64,000 nucleotides of DNA from Corallium rubrum (lineage: Eukaryota; Cnidaria; Anthozoa; Scleralcyonacea; Coralliidae). Positions within the stretch are counted from its first letter, which is position 1. Every line of letters starts with the position of its first letter. The notes under the pieces are model-generated. The model made no database searches and had not been told where the DNA came from. It saw only the letters and a list, made by a program, of their open reading frames with translations. This document shows, one piece after another, positions 10,056 through 21,060 of the stretch. The stretch lies in assembly GCA_964035015.1 (NCBI GenBank), contig CAXIUP010000034.1, forward strand, positions 62,001 through 126,000. The letters run 5' to 3'. Both the position numbers and the translations under genes were made by a program.

Positions 10056-10575
10056 GTGTTTGTGGATTTCAATCGATTCTCGTATCTGTCGGGCGAAATA
10101 GTTGGTTACAGGTGCGAGAAATGTTCGGACTCTTCCCACTTTATTCTGTGGTCCTGTACCCACGCGTGTTTGGCAAGACCTGATTTGTCCAGTTTAACGT
10201 ACTTACAGCAGTCTTTATGTTCTTTTTGTCAGGTGTTCAGGTTGCGTCCGCGGTTTCGTCGATGTATACCATACCGCATTCACATGGGATACCGTATATA
10301 CCAGCCGCTTTCATGTTGTTGTTAGTTTTGTCCTTGTGTTAAAAAGTAGTTGGTAGATTTTTTGTAGTGATCTGTGGTAGACTTTAATGTTTGATCTGTA
10401 TAGTATTCGTTCAATTTTGTGGGAAGCAGGACCGATGTATGGAATGCAGACTGAGTTGGCGAATTCTTTAGTTTCGGCGTTTGTTAATTTGTGTCGTTTA
10501 AGCAGGATTTTATCATCAGAAAAACGGTTGTTTTTCAGAACCAGCCTTGGTACATCGCACCCACTCTGTTTGTGA
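10056..10575 (-). mobile_element. Penelope-like element fragment with GIY-YIG remnant
   Basis: Minus-strand translation gives GIYGIPCECGMVYI near 10245-10305, the start of a GIY-YIG nuclease. Next comes KEHKDCCKYVKLDKSGLAKH, then HAWVQDHR near 10150-10170. Upstream, towards 10570, is the RT-side linker (VCIPYIGPASHKIERILYRS). This is the layout of Penelope-like retroelements, an RT followed by a GIY-YIG endonuclease. It is broken and short. Confidence 0.65.
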
Positions 10576-10579
10576 TAAT

Positions 10580-11230
10580 AATTCTATCGACCAAGAGTTA
10601 GCACATGCACTTAAAGTTACAAGATACCCAAGGGGATTTGCTCTTACGCGCTGAATATTTTCCCAATTTGTCTCAAATTTCCACCAAATGTAGCTAGATA
10701 AATGAAGATCATCATCGTATTATTAAATAAAAAAAACAAACGACTTTTCTATGCATACTTACGGATATTAACCAACCTTCCCTACGCGGTTGTTGTTGAT
10801 CGCTGGTTTTACTAAAAATCTGTCAAATTGTCATATTTACACTTCTCAAAGATAGTTCTAAAAAAGTGTGTTGGCTAAACTATTTATTGCTTTAGTAGTT
10901 TAGCAGCTAGGACATATCCTTTCCCGATCCGTGTCATATCAACGACAATGGACAAACAAAGGTCCGCAACATAGTTAATTTTGAGCTAAATAAATCACGC
11001 GAATTCTTATAATTACATCAATTCGTATGAGTCTATGGGGTTGAGGGTGACCTTTGGGAGCACTTCATCCCCAAACCAAATCTTTATTAAAATAGTAATG
11101 CTATATACAAAATTGATTCATATATTAAGATAATAAAGTGTCCACGATAAGTCATTTGACGCAGTTCGCATGACAGACTCTATATAGGAGTAGTGTTTTT
11201 GTGAAAATTTTTTAACCAACATATACAGTT
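10580..11230. other. Non-coding; contains a second DIRS scrap
   Basis: Mostly AT-rich without genes. About 67 bases (11006-11074, starting TTCTTATAATTACATC) nearly duplicate 12216-12284, which lies in the RNase H part of the DIRS-like fossil. A second, much shorter DIRS relic therefore sits just outside the 11.5-14.7-kb element. Confidence 0.6.
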
Positions 11231-11231
11231 T

Positions 11232-11368
11232 CTTTGTTGGTTTGTTTGTTTGTTTTTTGTTGTGTTTGTTTTGGGGTTTTTTGTTTTGTTTTTTTTGTTT
11301 GTTTTTTGTTTTGTTTTGTTTTGTTTTGTTTTGTTTTGTTTTGTTTTGTTTTGTTTTGTTTTGTTTTG

Positions 11369-11399
<31 letters not shown>

Positions 11400-11470
11400 G
11401 TTTTGTATGGTTTTTTGTTTTTGTTTTTGGTTGTTTGTTTGTTTGTTTTTTTTGTTCGTTTTTTGTTTTA
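11232..11470 (+). repeat. (TTTTG)n microsatellite
   Basis: A regular core of TTTTG pentamers (about 11305-11398) lies within T/G-only sequence with TTTG variants. The long reading frames across it are artefacts of the stop-free repeat. Confidence 0.95.
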
Positions 11471-11511
11471 AATAAAGATGTGCAAAATCGTTGAATTGGT
11501 GGGATGGGAGG

Positions 11512-11894
11512 TAATTTGTTCGCTTTACCAAGCTTACGCATAGCTTATTGTGTAAAGCTCTTGATCACAATGGTTCATATGGTGCGTGTTGAAGTCTTAT
11601 AAGGACGACTAGGTGAAATTTGATTGGTAGATTTTCCCGCGAAAAAGAGGAAATACCGTTTCCATTGGCAGACTATTCATTGCCTTGTGTTCTGCACGTG
11701 CGGAGTCATGCTGGTCGGAAAGACTGACCTTTATACCCGTCTGGGGTTTATTTGAGTTGCTGACAGCCGAGAAATTGATCTTTGTCCGCATCCCTACCGA
11801 TTTAAAAGGCCTTTACGCAGCTTTACATTTTGCTTAGACGTTTTTGTCTCATTAACTTAAATTTATATTTGCTATAGGCGTATATAAATTGGCT
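11512..11894 (-). repeat. 383-bp direct repeat, 3' side of the DIRS-like fossil
   Basis: Nearly identical to 14364-14747 (about 384 bp, same orientation). The pair brackets the DIRS-like coding remains as terminal repeats would. Confidence 0.8.
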
Positions 11895-12039
11895 TTAATG
11901 ATCCAACTCCTTACACGCATATTTTGCGACACTAAGAATACAGCTATGACACACACGCAATGTTTTTGTGGGAGAAGGGTTCGGGGAGAAGTACTCCGAG
12001 CGGTGAAAATTGTGGCCAGCCTCATCCCAACAACTCAAC

Positions 12040-12205
12040 GTTACGGTCTTAGTTGTCCTAGGGGTAATAATCCCAAGTAGGACTCTAGTCTAATGTCCTA
12101 GGGGTGGTAGATCCCCATGTTGGACTTTGCCCAAGGGGTCGTAGTTCCCCAAGGTCATCCTACATGTCCAAGGGGTAATAGATCCCCGAGTTGGACATTC
12201 CTTAC
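12040..12205. repeat. Four diverged repeats around AGGGGTAATAGATCCCC
   Basis: Four imperfect units of 40-50 bp each carry GTCCTAGGGGT or CCAAGGGGT followed by a CCCC-containing half, making short inverted motifs of the form AGGGGT...ATCCCC. They lie at the end of the DIRS-like coding remains, where a recombinase and internal complementary region would be expected. No function is assigned. Confidence 0.6.
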
Positions 12206-12224
12206 TTTCGACTAATTCTTATAA

Positions 12225-13300
12225 TTACATCAATTCGTATGAGTCTATGGGGTTGAGGGTGACCTTTGGGAGCACATCATCCCCACAAATACGCAGAATG
12301 CGTATTCCCCATAGACGAATAGCCCTTCCCCTGAAAATTGGCTCAGATGCGTCGGTATATAGTTCAAGGCAGTCTGAGTTTTGCCATGAAGAAGATAAGA
12401 AAACTTGCACTCTTCCAGTTAACAATAAACTGTTTCCGCATCTCGAGATCTTTAAAAAGCCCGCGCCTAAGCTTTATATGATTGATGGTGCGGCTTTGTA
12501 ATATTTCTCGTCAGCTCGATCATTCGTTGAAAATTTAGAGTGCCTATTAGAGATTGAAGTTCTTTTAAAGTACATGACCGTTTGTTTTGAAATAGGTCGA
12601 AAGCTGCCCGTAGGCGTTCAATTTTTATTATTTTTTATTTATTTATTTATTTATTTTTTTTTATTTTTATTTTTTTCATCCTGACACTGTCTAAGATAAT
12701 GCCCATAAATTCGAATACTGTTGCTGAACCCTGTGTTTTACCGGCGGCTGTTGGAATACTAATGTTTTTTAAAGTAAGCAACATGCCAGTTAAACTTGTT
12801 GACAAATGTTATCATACGGTGGTGAAGGTGATGGTGGCTCAATAATGAGAAAGTCATCAAGAATATGACACACAAACGAAATGTGACACTTATTTTGTAA
12901 GATCCACTCAATAGCGTCGGAAAGCTGGTTGAAAAGATATGCAGCGCTCCTTAGACTTTGTCATAATAATATTTACCGTTCCGAAACACGCCGAGAAATT
13001 CATAATCGTCTGGGTGAACTGGAATGAGCGGAAACAATCCTGTCCGAAACGTTTTATGCCTTCAAGAATTAATGCTTGTCGTGCCCGACTTTGGAAATGA
13101 AATATGAACTCTGATCGTGCGGAACTTAGCCGAATTCTTTTTGGTACTAAACTAATTGGGAAGACTTGAAAAATAGTAAACGGTGGGGTATCGAATGGAC
13201 AAGCCACGCGGCCAAGAGAGATATCTTTTTCCAAATTTGAAGTGACAATGTTTGGATGGGTAAAGGCGGTAGGCAATCTTTTTTTGAACTACAACAGGTG
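12225..13300 (-). pseudogene. DIRS-like RT and RNase H remains
   Basis: See the parent element. The RT entry block HPNIVTSNLEKDISLGRVAC and the catalytic LDD box in HILDDFLIIEP distinguish this RT from the gypsy RTs elsewhere in the window. LELYTDAS marks RNase H. Fossil. Confidence 0.7.
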
Positions 13301-13819
13301 TTGGTATCAAATATTTACGTACATTATTAGCGTTTAGCTCTGTTGGAATTGCGCTGGCTGTTGGACGAACGGTCTTCGTCTGTTCGTTGCCTTTGATCGA
13401 CTGAACAATGACATCCGGCGTGTGTGCCGTCACAGCGGTTACAAATATGGCGGTAGGTACATGGGTTTCTTTTGCAGATTCCGGTCCTATTGAAGTTGCG
13501 GCAAATCTATTTCTGACCGATTTAAAAATTTGTTTAGCACAGCTTCCGACGAAACTTGAAATCGTAGATGCACCAACCTAGCCCTCTGTGGCATTGCGCA
13601 GCGTGGCGAATTCGTGCGTAAAAACACTCATGTACGTAGTGAAGGCAGTTGTCCACTGTTCGATCTCTGCGATATTCGTGCTGGGTTGGGTGGATCTTTT
13701 AACTTTAATCACATACATGTAGTTCTCAAGCGTTAACAAAACGGGCTGTTCGTCTGTTGTATAATAACTAGATTCTTCGGCAAAAGTTTAGACAGTTCAA
13801 ATAACTCACCCGACTGAAG

Positions 13820-14337
13820 TTGCAGTTCACGTATGTGGCTGGTAGCTGTCGACTCGAAGAATTGGTGGAGATGTGTGCAGTGTCTCGGTGGCTGTCTGTC
13901 GTAAATCAGTCGGCGGATCGTAGCGGTTCGTTCGGGACCACTGGACCAGACGTGCTTGTCATGGCTTTAACGGCAGCGCGAGCGGCGTTGGTAGCTATCT
14001 CATTCACTGATTCTGGAACACTCCTCGCGGCGATAGATTGTATTTGGGTCAACTGGACGTCGTTCAGTAAAGGACTTTCGCTGGGAGGTGTAGATGGCGT
14101 CTCGACGCTAGTTGATGGAACATCGGCCGTGGTAGCGGTTTCGGTTGCATCGTTGTTCGTTGAGGCATGTCGTTGCAATCTAGCGATCAATGTGTTTCGA
14201 CGGCCATGGTCGGGTAGACCTTTTCCTGCACATCGTTGACGGAGGTCACGGATCGACGGCTAACTATCGTTGTTGGTGCCGGCAGCGTTTGGCGCAGCTC
14301 CTTGTCGTGCAACTTTTTGGCGTCGAGCGGGAGGCAT
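13820..14337 (-). pseudogene. SAP-motif N-terminal ORF of the DIRS-like fossil
   Basis: Begins MPPARRQKVARQG 27 nt inside the terminal repeat. A helix-extended-helix stretch (DLRQRCAGKGLP ... LIARLQRHA) resembles a SAP DNA-binding motif and is followed by a Thr/Ser-rich segment. SAP-headed Gag-position ORFs accompany DIRS-type elements in several invertebrates. This assignment comes from pattern only. Fossil. Confidence 0.55.
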
Positions 14338-14363
14338 ATATCCTCACAGAAGCGTTTTCAAAA

Positions 14364-14747
14364 TAATTTGTTCGCTTTACCGAGCTTACGCATAGCTTAT
14401 TGTGTAAAGCTCTTGATCACAATCGTTCATATGGTGCGTGTTTAAGTCTTATAAGGACGGCTAGGTGAAATTTGATTGGTAGATTTTCCCGCGAAAAAGA
14501 GGAAATACCGTTTCCATTGGCAGACTATTCATTGCCTTGTGTTCTGCACGTGCGGAGTCATGCTGGTCGGAAAGACTGACCTTTATACCCGTCTGGGGTT
14601 CATTTGAGTTGCTGACAGCCGAGAAATTGATCTTTGTCCGCATCCCTACCGATTTACAAGGCCTTTACGCAGCTTTACATTTTGCTTAGACGTTTTTGTC
14701 TCATTAACTTAAATTTATATTTGCTATTAGGCGTATATAAATTGGCT
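14364..14747 (-). repeat. 384-bp direct repeat, 5' side of the DIRS-like fossil
   Basis: Partner of 11512-11894. On the minus strand it immediately precedes the SAP-headed ORF, as a 5' terminal repeat should. It holds a GCGTATATAAATTGG (TATA-like) stretch near its outer end. Confidence 0.8.
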
Positions 14748-14749
14748 GG

Positions 14750-15720
14750 AATTGGTTAAAACGCGCGCTCAACTTCGTTCTTTGAATGTGTCCATGCGAC
14801 CCAAAATTCATTTGACTGAAAATAGGCTTTGAATATTTCGCGGGGTTTTTCACAGCTGTTGATGAATCTCCGTCCTCTCTGGTGTAAAAACAATCCTATT
14901 ATAGTTGCCCAATAACAATGCGAGTGGATCAACATATCGTTCAAACAGGTGCGAAAGAAAAGATCAAACTTCAGTTGCTATTGCATGTGATCGAAGATAC
15001 CCGCAAAGAGAAAGCCTAAAGCCGCGCCGCAACTGTGAAACCCCAGATCTGTAAAGAGGCAGAAGAGAACGAGAGCTTCTGAGAGTTCAAAATGTAAAAC
15101 GGATGAGAATCTACTCTCCAAGATGAAGGGGAAAGCCTCAGAAAGGGTTATCTGGGAAAAGCTTTGGTCATTCCTTTTCCTACTTGAAGCATGAGCCTTT
15201 GCCACTCAAGGATAAATATTTGGTCATTCCTTTTCCTGCTTGTAGTACGAGCATTTGTAACTCAAGGATAAATATATCTTTTTCTACTCTCAAAATGCAG
15301 CTTTCTTGTCGGTGACTGATTTCTTCCGAGACTTACAAAACTGGCTTTTATTCATTTTACAAGGCTTTGTTACGCGAGTTATGTCGACATATAATAAAAT
15401 TTCATAGTAAGAATAAAGTTTGATACTAAAATAACAGACTTTCCCGCCACGGATAGAGACTTGCGTAACGTTTTACTTAATACCTCATTCAATTTTCAAT
15501 ATTTTTAAATCAAACTTTTTTTGCCAGGTGATAGATCTTTATAAGCTTTACAAATATGTAAAAATATCATTTTCTGAATTGAATTTTTTTACTTTCTAGG
15601 GTATTCTGTAACCTTAAAGCTGGTTCTGAATTTCTGATAATAAAATCCTGATATAAATACGCATTATAAATCAACATGGTAACACGTTTCAACTGAGAAC
15701 AAATACCTAGCACAACTTAC
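14750..15720. other. Non-coding stretch with a two-copy tandem
   Basis: No gene is seen. At about 15166-15275 a unit of roughly 55-60 bp (containing TTGGTCATTCCTTTTCCT and ending ACTCAAGGATAAATAT) occurs twice in tandem. Confidence 0.5.
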
Positions 15721-15867
15721 CTGTTTCTTGAATTTTTCCAATTTTCTTTCTGACAAAATCAGCAAGCTCACGATTTCCATCAAGAATACATTTTTCTAAA
15801 ACTTTATCCCAAGAACAGTTGTCATCAGACTCCGCTAATTGCTTAAATAGCGCTTCTGCTTCAGCAT
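15721..15867 (-). CDS. Internal exon of a host gene, product not recognised
   Basis: A 147-bp open segment lies between a strong acceptor (CTCTCTTTGTAG) and a consensus donor (GTAAGT at 15715-15720), both on the minus strand. Read in phase 1 it encodes 49 residues. They include EAEALFKQLAESDD, NCSWDKVLEKCILD and ELADFVRKKIGKIQE: acidic and helical, with no domain I recognise. It is symmetrical (phase 1 in, phase 1 out). The ankyrin gene at 35.0-35.6 kb is on the same strand and ends its second exon in the matching phase, so this could be its next exon after a 19.2-kb intron full of repeats. That link is inference. Confidence 0.6.
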
Positions 15868-16121
15868 CTACAAAGAGAGATTGTTAAAGCAGAGAACCTT
15901 AAGATAAGATCTGGACACTCCGCAAGCTTCAAAGCATCTATTAATGGGCTGTGATTAAGTGATTGCATCCAAGCGCTGCTATTGGATGATTGCTTCTCTT
16001 GTTCACACCGTGCACAAGTTTTCATAAACGTTAACAAGAAGAAACAAGGGTTTTTGCTTAGTTTATACATCGTCTTTCAATAGACTATGCTTTTTTAACG
16101 TAGTGTTTCTCTATTTTTTAA

Positions 16122-16567
16122 AGGTCAACTCAAGGCAAATTACATTTTTCGCTTTGTATATGTATTAAAGCACGTAGAATCCGAATATGATGGGGGGAAA
16201 GAAAGAGCCTAGCACTAGCAAGTTTGTGACGTAAATGGAGGAACGATTTTACGATCCATTAAAGTAAACACACTTGAAAAGCGTCAAATACTTCTAATAC
16301 ATGTGCGGTTGGAAACTTGCCCAAGTTATATTCATCATAAATCAGCTTTTCTTATGATTTCAATCGTCCAGGTTCAGCTGTCACGTCACAAATTTGCTAG
16401 TGCCAGACTCTTTATATAAAACACGGCATTTTTTAGAATACTTCGTTAAAAAAATTCAGAAATCAACAATAAGTACGGTATGCTTTAAATTTTTATAATC
16501 ATATTCGTATTCTCCACACTTTGGCGCATATAACAAGCTAGAAAAATAATTTGCCTTGAGTTGACCT
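16122..16567. mobile_element. 446-bp MITE with TTAA target duplication
   Basis: Terminal inverted repeats AGGTCAACTCAAGGCAAATT and its reverse complement are flanked on both sides by TTAA (16118-16121 and 16568-16571). A second inverted pair lies inside (CTAGCACTAGCAAG against CTAGTGCCAG). It has no coding capacity. TTAA duplications point to piggyBac- or Kolobok-type transposases acting in trans. Confidence 0.85.
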
Positions 16568-16571
16568 TTAA

Positions 16572-17006
16572 GGAAAAAGAATATTGCCAAGTGAAGGAAA
16601 TAGAAGTGTTACCGTTAAATAAATCTCCAAATCAGTTCCTCGTCGCGACCAATTCATTTTATGAATTCCGCAGAAATTTTCTAGCTTAAATTATTTTTTC
16701 AACTATAATCCTATTTGCGGTCGACTGCAGAATGTGATACGTTATAGCCTGTACAATTGGTGAGAAGTTCACACAACTATACTTTTTCGGATGTTTCAGA
16801 AAAATGCAAGCGTTTTGATAATCCTGGGTCCTTGGAGAAGAAGGGACGGAAAGAAAAAGAAAGGGCAACAACCAAACCCATGTACTTTTTTAATTAACGT
16901 TCAGATACTGAACGCTAAATACTGATTGGCTGACAGGTAATCCCCTTCATTTTAACATCCGGTTTTAGCAGGTTAAGAACTTACAAAGAATATTTACAAA
17001 GAATAG
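16572..17006. other. Non-coding stretch
   Basis: AT-rich, with no gene, repeat pair or splice-flanked exon that I can support. Confidence 0.4.
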
Positions 17007-17016
17007 TATTTTTACT

Positions 17017-17344
17017 CATTCTCGTCCCCAGAGTCCTTCGATTCTCTTAGCGCGGCCGCACGAGAAGTCAAAGGGCTCTGGAGACACAGAAACCGGAAGT
17101 CCTAGATCCTAGGACATACGGGACATTACAAAGTCAAAACATACGTACAAGATGTATTCCTACAAAGCGCTTATTGGCCATCTTCTTCCATGGCGGGTTT
17201 ACTGGGATAATTTGATCCATGTTTTGACTTTGTAAAGTCCCGTATGTCCTAGAATCTAAGACTTCCGGTTTCTGTGTCTCCAGAGCCTTTTGACTTCTCG
17301 TGCGGCCGCGCTAAGAGAATCGAAGGGCTCTGGGGACGAGAATG
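17017..17344. mobile_element. 328-bp foldback MITE with 10-bp target duplication
   Basis: Long terminal inverted arms (about 110-125 bp each) begin CATTCTCGTCCCCAGAG and contain TTAGCGCGGCCGCACGAGAA. They enclose a loop of about 80 bp. The perfect 10-bp direct repeat TATTTTTACT sits at 17007-17016 and 17345-17354. Nine- to ten-base duplications are typical of Mutator-like elements. No coding sequence. Confidence 0.85.
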
Positions 17345-17479
17345 TATTTTTACTATGCTCTGTCTGCCTATATGCAAACAAATCTGCGCAAAGACCAATG
17401 TAACAGGTATGAGACAGAGTATCAAGGAAATATTGTAAACACAGGCTGAAGTGGATTATAACAAAGTAGAGTGATTACT

Positions 17480-18330
17480 GGAAAGCTAATATTTCGGGAA
17501 GTATAGCTCAGAACTTCACAAAATTTACAAAGAAAGACATTTTGATTATGTTCCTGCTGGTCATACTGTATAAATAAAACTGCGAGAAAGTCTTGAAAAA
17601 GGCTTACAGGTGTAGGAAAAATATCGTAGCTGCGCAAATAGAAACGGTATCTACACAGAAAGTGCCATAAGTGATTTTAATTGGTATATTTTCACGACAC
17701 AAAATTGGGAGCGGAAAGTAAAATAAAAAGATGTACAATTTAAGTAAAATTTTCTTTCACATGCCTTTTACTCGAAATGTATTCTTCGCTACAAAGGGGG
17801 ATTTTAAAGAGTTACAACGTAAAGGGGATTTGTTCGATTACCCTCCAATTCTCAGAAATGATAGTTAAATATATCACAAAACAAAACAAAACAAAACAAA
17901 ACAAAACAAAACAAAACAAAACAAAACAAAACAAAACAAAACAAAACAAAACAAAACAAAACAAAACAAAACAAAACAAAACAAAACAAAACAAAACAAA
18001 ACAAAACAAAACAAAACAAAACAAAACAAAACAAAACAAAACAAAACAGTGACTGGTGATTCGATAATTCCGAAAGCTTTTACATGTACGTTGACGGCTA
18101 TTCCTGCGCATTTACTTCAGGCTTTTTTTCTGCCAATTTACAAAATGTTATGCAACTTTCTACTAGAATCGAATATCAAAAACCCCCGGTCACGTTTTTT
18201 AGCGCTTTGTACCAGGACTACCAGGAAAGAATCGAATAAAACAAATAATAGTAAAATAGAAATAAGAAAACCAACTTTGAAGTAAAGCTTGTGAAAGGTG
18301 GTCATGACATCCGTCTAGAGGAATCGTATA
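17480..18330 (+). repeat. Dispersed repeat, copy A
   Basis: Shares long stretches with 27500-28190, in the same orientation: TTTCGGGAAGTATAGCTCAG near the left, TAATTCCGAAAGCTTTTACA in the middle, and ACCAGGAAAGAATC near the right. No clear terminal repeats or coding potential. Copy A differs from copy B mainly by the pentamer expansion at 17876-18047. Confidence 0.75.
17876..18047 (+). repeat. (AAAAC)n microsatellite, about 34 units, perfect
   Basis: An uninterrupted AAAAC pentamer array. At the corresponding place in the paralogous repeat (about 27903-27915) there are only two to three units, so the array expanded inside this copy. Long reading frames over it are artefacts. Confidence 0.97.
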
Positions 18331-18378
18331 TTACAAGTAATACTTGGCATTTCACTCGATTAAACTGGATATACTAGG

Positions 18379-18520
18379 TAATTTTGGTGAAGGAAAATTT
18401 CGAGTGTAGAATTTATACATTAAATATATAGATATACATTAGCTCACTGGTCAGAGCACTGCACTAGCATCGCAGGGTCGCGGGTTCACTACACTCGAAA
18501 TTTTCCTCCATCAAAATTAT
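18379..18520 (+). repeat. Foldback with a tRNA-like core (SINE-like)
   Basis: Inverted arms (18379-18409 and 18489-18520, sharing AAATTTCGAGTGTAG) enclose a tRNA-like core at 18439-18492. The core has A-box-like TAGCTCACTGGTCAGAGC, an anticodon-type loop CTAGCAT (AGC, alanine-like) on a CTGC/GCAG stem, and B-box-like GCGGGTTCACTAC. No acceptor stem is formed; the foldback arms stand in its place. Probably a tRNA-Ala-derived SINE relic or a MITE that captured a tRNA promoter. Confidence 0.55.
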
Positions 18521-18539
18521 CGAGGTGATCATGAACTAA

Positions 18540-19050
18540 TAGTATTTATTAGTCTATTCGTGAAAATTTTAAAACAATTCACCTGGTTTTCGTTGATGCA
18601 TACTTTACTCATGAAAGTTGAAGACATTACACAGTTTAATTCATTGCAACGTATTCCTTATTAGTTTATTAATTCGTTGTTCACCATTGTCTGGCGGCTT
18701 GGCGACAGTAGACTGTCTACCCGTAACAAATAAAATTGTCTCGCGTTAGCAAGAGTATATTAAAAATAATCTGGCGTAAATAAATTCGTTCAACTCGAAC
18801 GACAACAACGCAACGTAAAGTATTAATTCATCACAGTGTGGATGAACCTTTCATGTGTCGATTATCGAGACGTCTCTGACGGCACGGCAGAATAAAAATT
18901 TTCTGGCAGAGGTTCTCTGCCCGCTCAAGGTAAAATAATAGAGTTGTCTATAACGACAACGCGACGTAACGAGTTATCAACGATCAAGAGATACTCCACT
19001 TTCCAGATATTAGAAAGATTGGGAAAAAATTTGGGACTCACGAACAGCAA
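18540..19050. other. Sequence upstream of gypsy copy 2
   Basis: No coding similarity. Two related motifs (ACGACAACAACGCAACGTAA and ACGACAACGCGACGTAA) recur about 155 bp apart. It takes the place that protease and linker occupy in copy 1, so it may be 5' non-coding sequence of a rearranged gypsy or unrelated flank. Confidence 0.4.
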
Positions 19051-19487
19051 GGTCACTCACTGAGCTGTCTAAGCAAGGTGAAGGTCAGCTTTCCAGATTT
19101 TGGAAAATTTGGAAAGTTGCAGCTGATTGGTTCATCACTTTGAACGGAATGTTGTGCTCAAACTGCGTGGGAGGCTAGAGGGATCGTGGAAAATCGTTCA
19201 TTCAATAAAACAGAAAATTATAATATACGTAAGCATTAAACGCAGTTAACAGCGAACTTTCCGTGTCGTTCGCGTTCCGTAGTTTCCGAAGGTTGTCAGG
19301 TTGCCCCTTGATTAGGGACCCGTACTCCCTGGGTATTCCGCTGAATCACGTGATCAAGGAGTACTTAAGGGGGGGGGGGCAACGCGCACCCCTGCCGTGT
19401 TCCACAGTTCCACGACCTGGGAAGAACAGGACTGGCTAAACATTAGAGACAGCCTCTCCTATACGACAACCCACGAGAATCCCACCT

Positions 19488-20210
19488 TTGGCTAAGCGAG
19501 AAGAGGCTTCAAACGCGATCAACGACATTAAGGAGCAAGGGATCATAGAGCCTTCAAAGAGTCCTTGGGTCTCTCCTGTTGTCTTGGTCCGAAAGAAAGA
19601 TGGGAGTACAAGATTCTGCGTAGATTACAGGAAACTAAACGCTGTCACTAAGAAAGATTCATATCCACTTCCTAGAGTAGACACCAGTCTCCATTCTTTC
19701 TTTCGTTCTACGTGGTTCTCCACCTTAGGTCTAAGAAGTGGTTATTGGCAGGTAGAAATGGACGAGTCGGACAAGGAGAAGACAGCGTTTACGACCGGAG
19801 AAGGATTGTGGCAGTTTGTAGTTATGCCATTTGGACTAAGCAATGCCCCTGCAACCTTTGAAAGGCTTATGGAGCAGGTACTTATGGGACTTCCCTGGAC
19901 TGTCTGTTTATTGAACTTAGATGATGTCATCGTCCATGCACAGTCGTTCGAGGAGGAGCTTAATAATCTGTGAGACGTATTCACTCGGTTAAGAAGCGCC
20001 AATTTGAAGCTCAATCCAAAGAAATGCCATCTCTTCCAAGATGAAGTCGGTTATTTGGGACACAAGATTGGTAGGACTGGCATATCGACCGATCCGAGCA
20101 AAGTAGAGGCAGTGGAAAACTGGTCTGTTCCACAAAGTGTTGCGGAGGTGAGAAGCGTTTTGGGTTTATGCTCGTACTATCGACGATTTGTCAAGCGTTT
20201 TCTGAAGTAG
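19488..20210 (+). pseudogene. Gypsy copy 2: reverse transcriptase part
   Basis: Carries GIIEPSKSPWVSPVV, FCVDYRKLNAVTKK, FVVMPFGLSNAPATFERLM and a catalytic box NLDDVIV near 19915, where copy 1 has YLDD. Fossil. Confidence 0.8.
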
Positions 20211-20990
20211 CTCAACCACTAAATGAACTGTTGAAGAAAGGAACACCATTTGAATGGACGAGTGAGTGTCAGATTTCGTGGCAAACCTTAAAGAATCGTT
20301 TAACCACAGCGCCAATACTGACTTACCCTTGTCCTGACGAAAAATTCATCTGGGATACTGATGCATCTAATTACGGGTTGGGCGCAGTGTTATCGCAAGC
20401 CCAAGGTGGCGAGGAGCGCGTCATAGGATACTACAGTAGATCCCTGAATAGGGCAGAAAGAAATTATTGCGCGACACGAAAAGAACTCCTTGCTCTGATT
20501 GCAGCCGTTGAACACTTTCATTATTTCCTCTACGGACGGAGATTTGTTGTAAGAACCGACCATTCAGCACTTCAGTGGTTGATGAACTTTAAGAACGTTC
20601 AAGGGCAGTTAGCACGTTGCTTGCAGAAGTTACAGCAATATGATTTTATTGTAATTCACCGCCCTGGAAGGAACCACACGAACGCAGATGCGCTGTCACG
20701 GCGGTCTTGTCTTCCTTCCGATTGTCAGTACTGCCAGAAGATAGAGAGCGCAAGTGTTTCAGAAATACCCACTGTAGAAAGCAAAGAAGTTACAAATGCG
20801 GTTGGGGAGATCTCGCGTTCTACGACGTTGACGAGTGAATTGGAAATCCAAGAAGAGGAAGTTTCTCGTATCGTTGATGTCAGGAAGTTGCAGACGGAAG
20901 ATGATCATATTGGCCCAATATTGAGTTGGCTGGAGAAAGGGGCTGGTCGTCCTGATTGGTCCGTCGTAGCACAGTACAGTATAGCAGAAC
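20211..20990 (+). pseudogene. Gypsy copy 2: RNase H part
   Basis: Contains WDTDASNYGLGAVLSQ, YSRSLNRAERNYCATRKELL, RTDHSALQWL and RPGRNHTNADALSRR. RNase H in this copy is better preserved than in copy 1. Fossil. Confidence 0.85.
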
Positions 20991-21060
20991 AACCAAGATA
21001 CTGTGGGCTCAGTCGGATAGTTTGCGAATCCACGAAGGCTGTGTATACCGGTTATGGGAA

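Larger units (their letters stand above)
11512..14747 (-). mobile_element. DIRS-like (tyrosine-recombinase type) retrotransposon fossil
   Basis: A broken 3.2-kb element lies on the minus strand between two near-identical direct repeats. The parts seen are a SAP-like N-terminal ORF start (from 14337), an RT region typical of DIRS (DISLGRVACPFDTPPF near 13170-13220; HILDDFLIIEP near 12830-12865), and an RNase H start (LELYTDAS near 12350-12375). No tyrosine recombinase is recognisable, so the 3' half is missing. The terminal repeats differ by only a few bases, suggesting moderate age even though the interior is worn. There are many breaks. Confidence 0.7.

Noticed and set aside
11232-11541. Lys/Asn/Gln- or Phe/Cys/Leu-rich frames over (TTTTG)n, and the same over (AAAAC)n at 17852-18111
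   Set aside because: Pure translations of pentamer microsatellites.
15861-16070. Open frame of 69 codons just upstream of the orphan exon
   Set aside because: It reads through the acceptor of the 15721-15867 exon in another frame and lacks its own splice signals.
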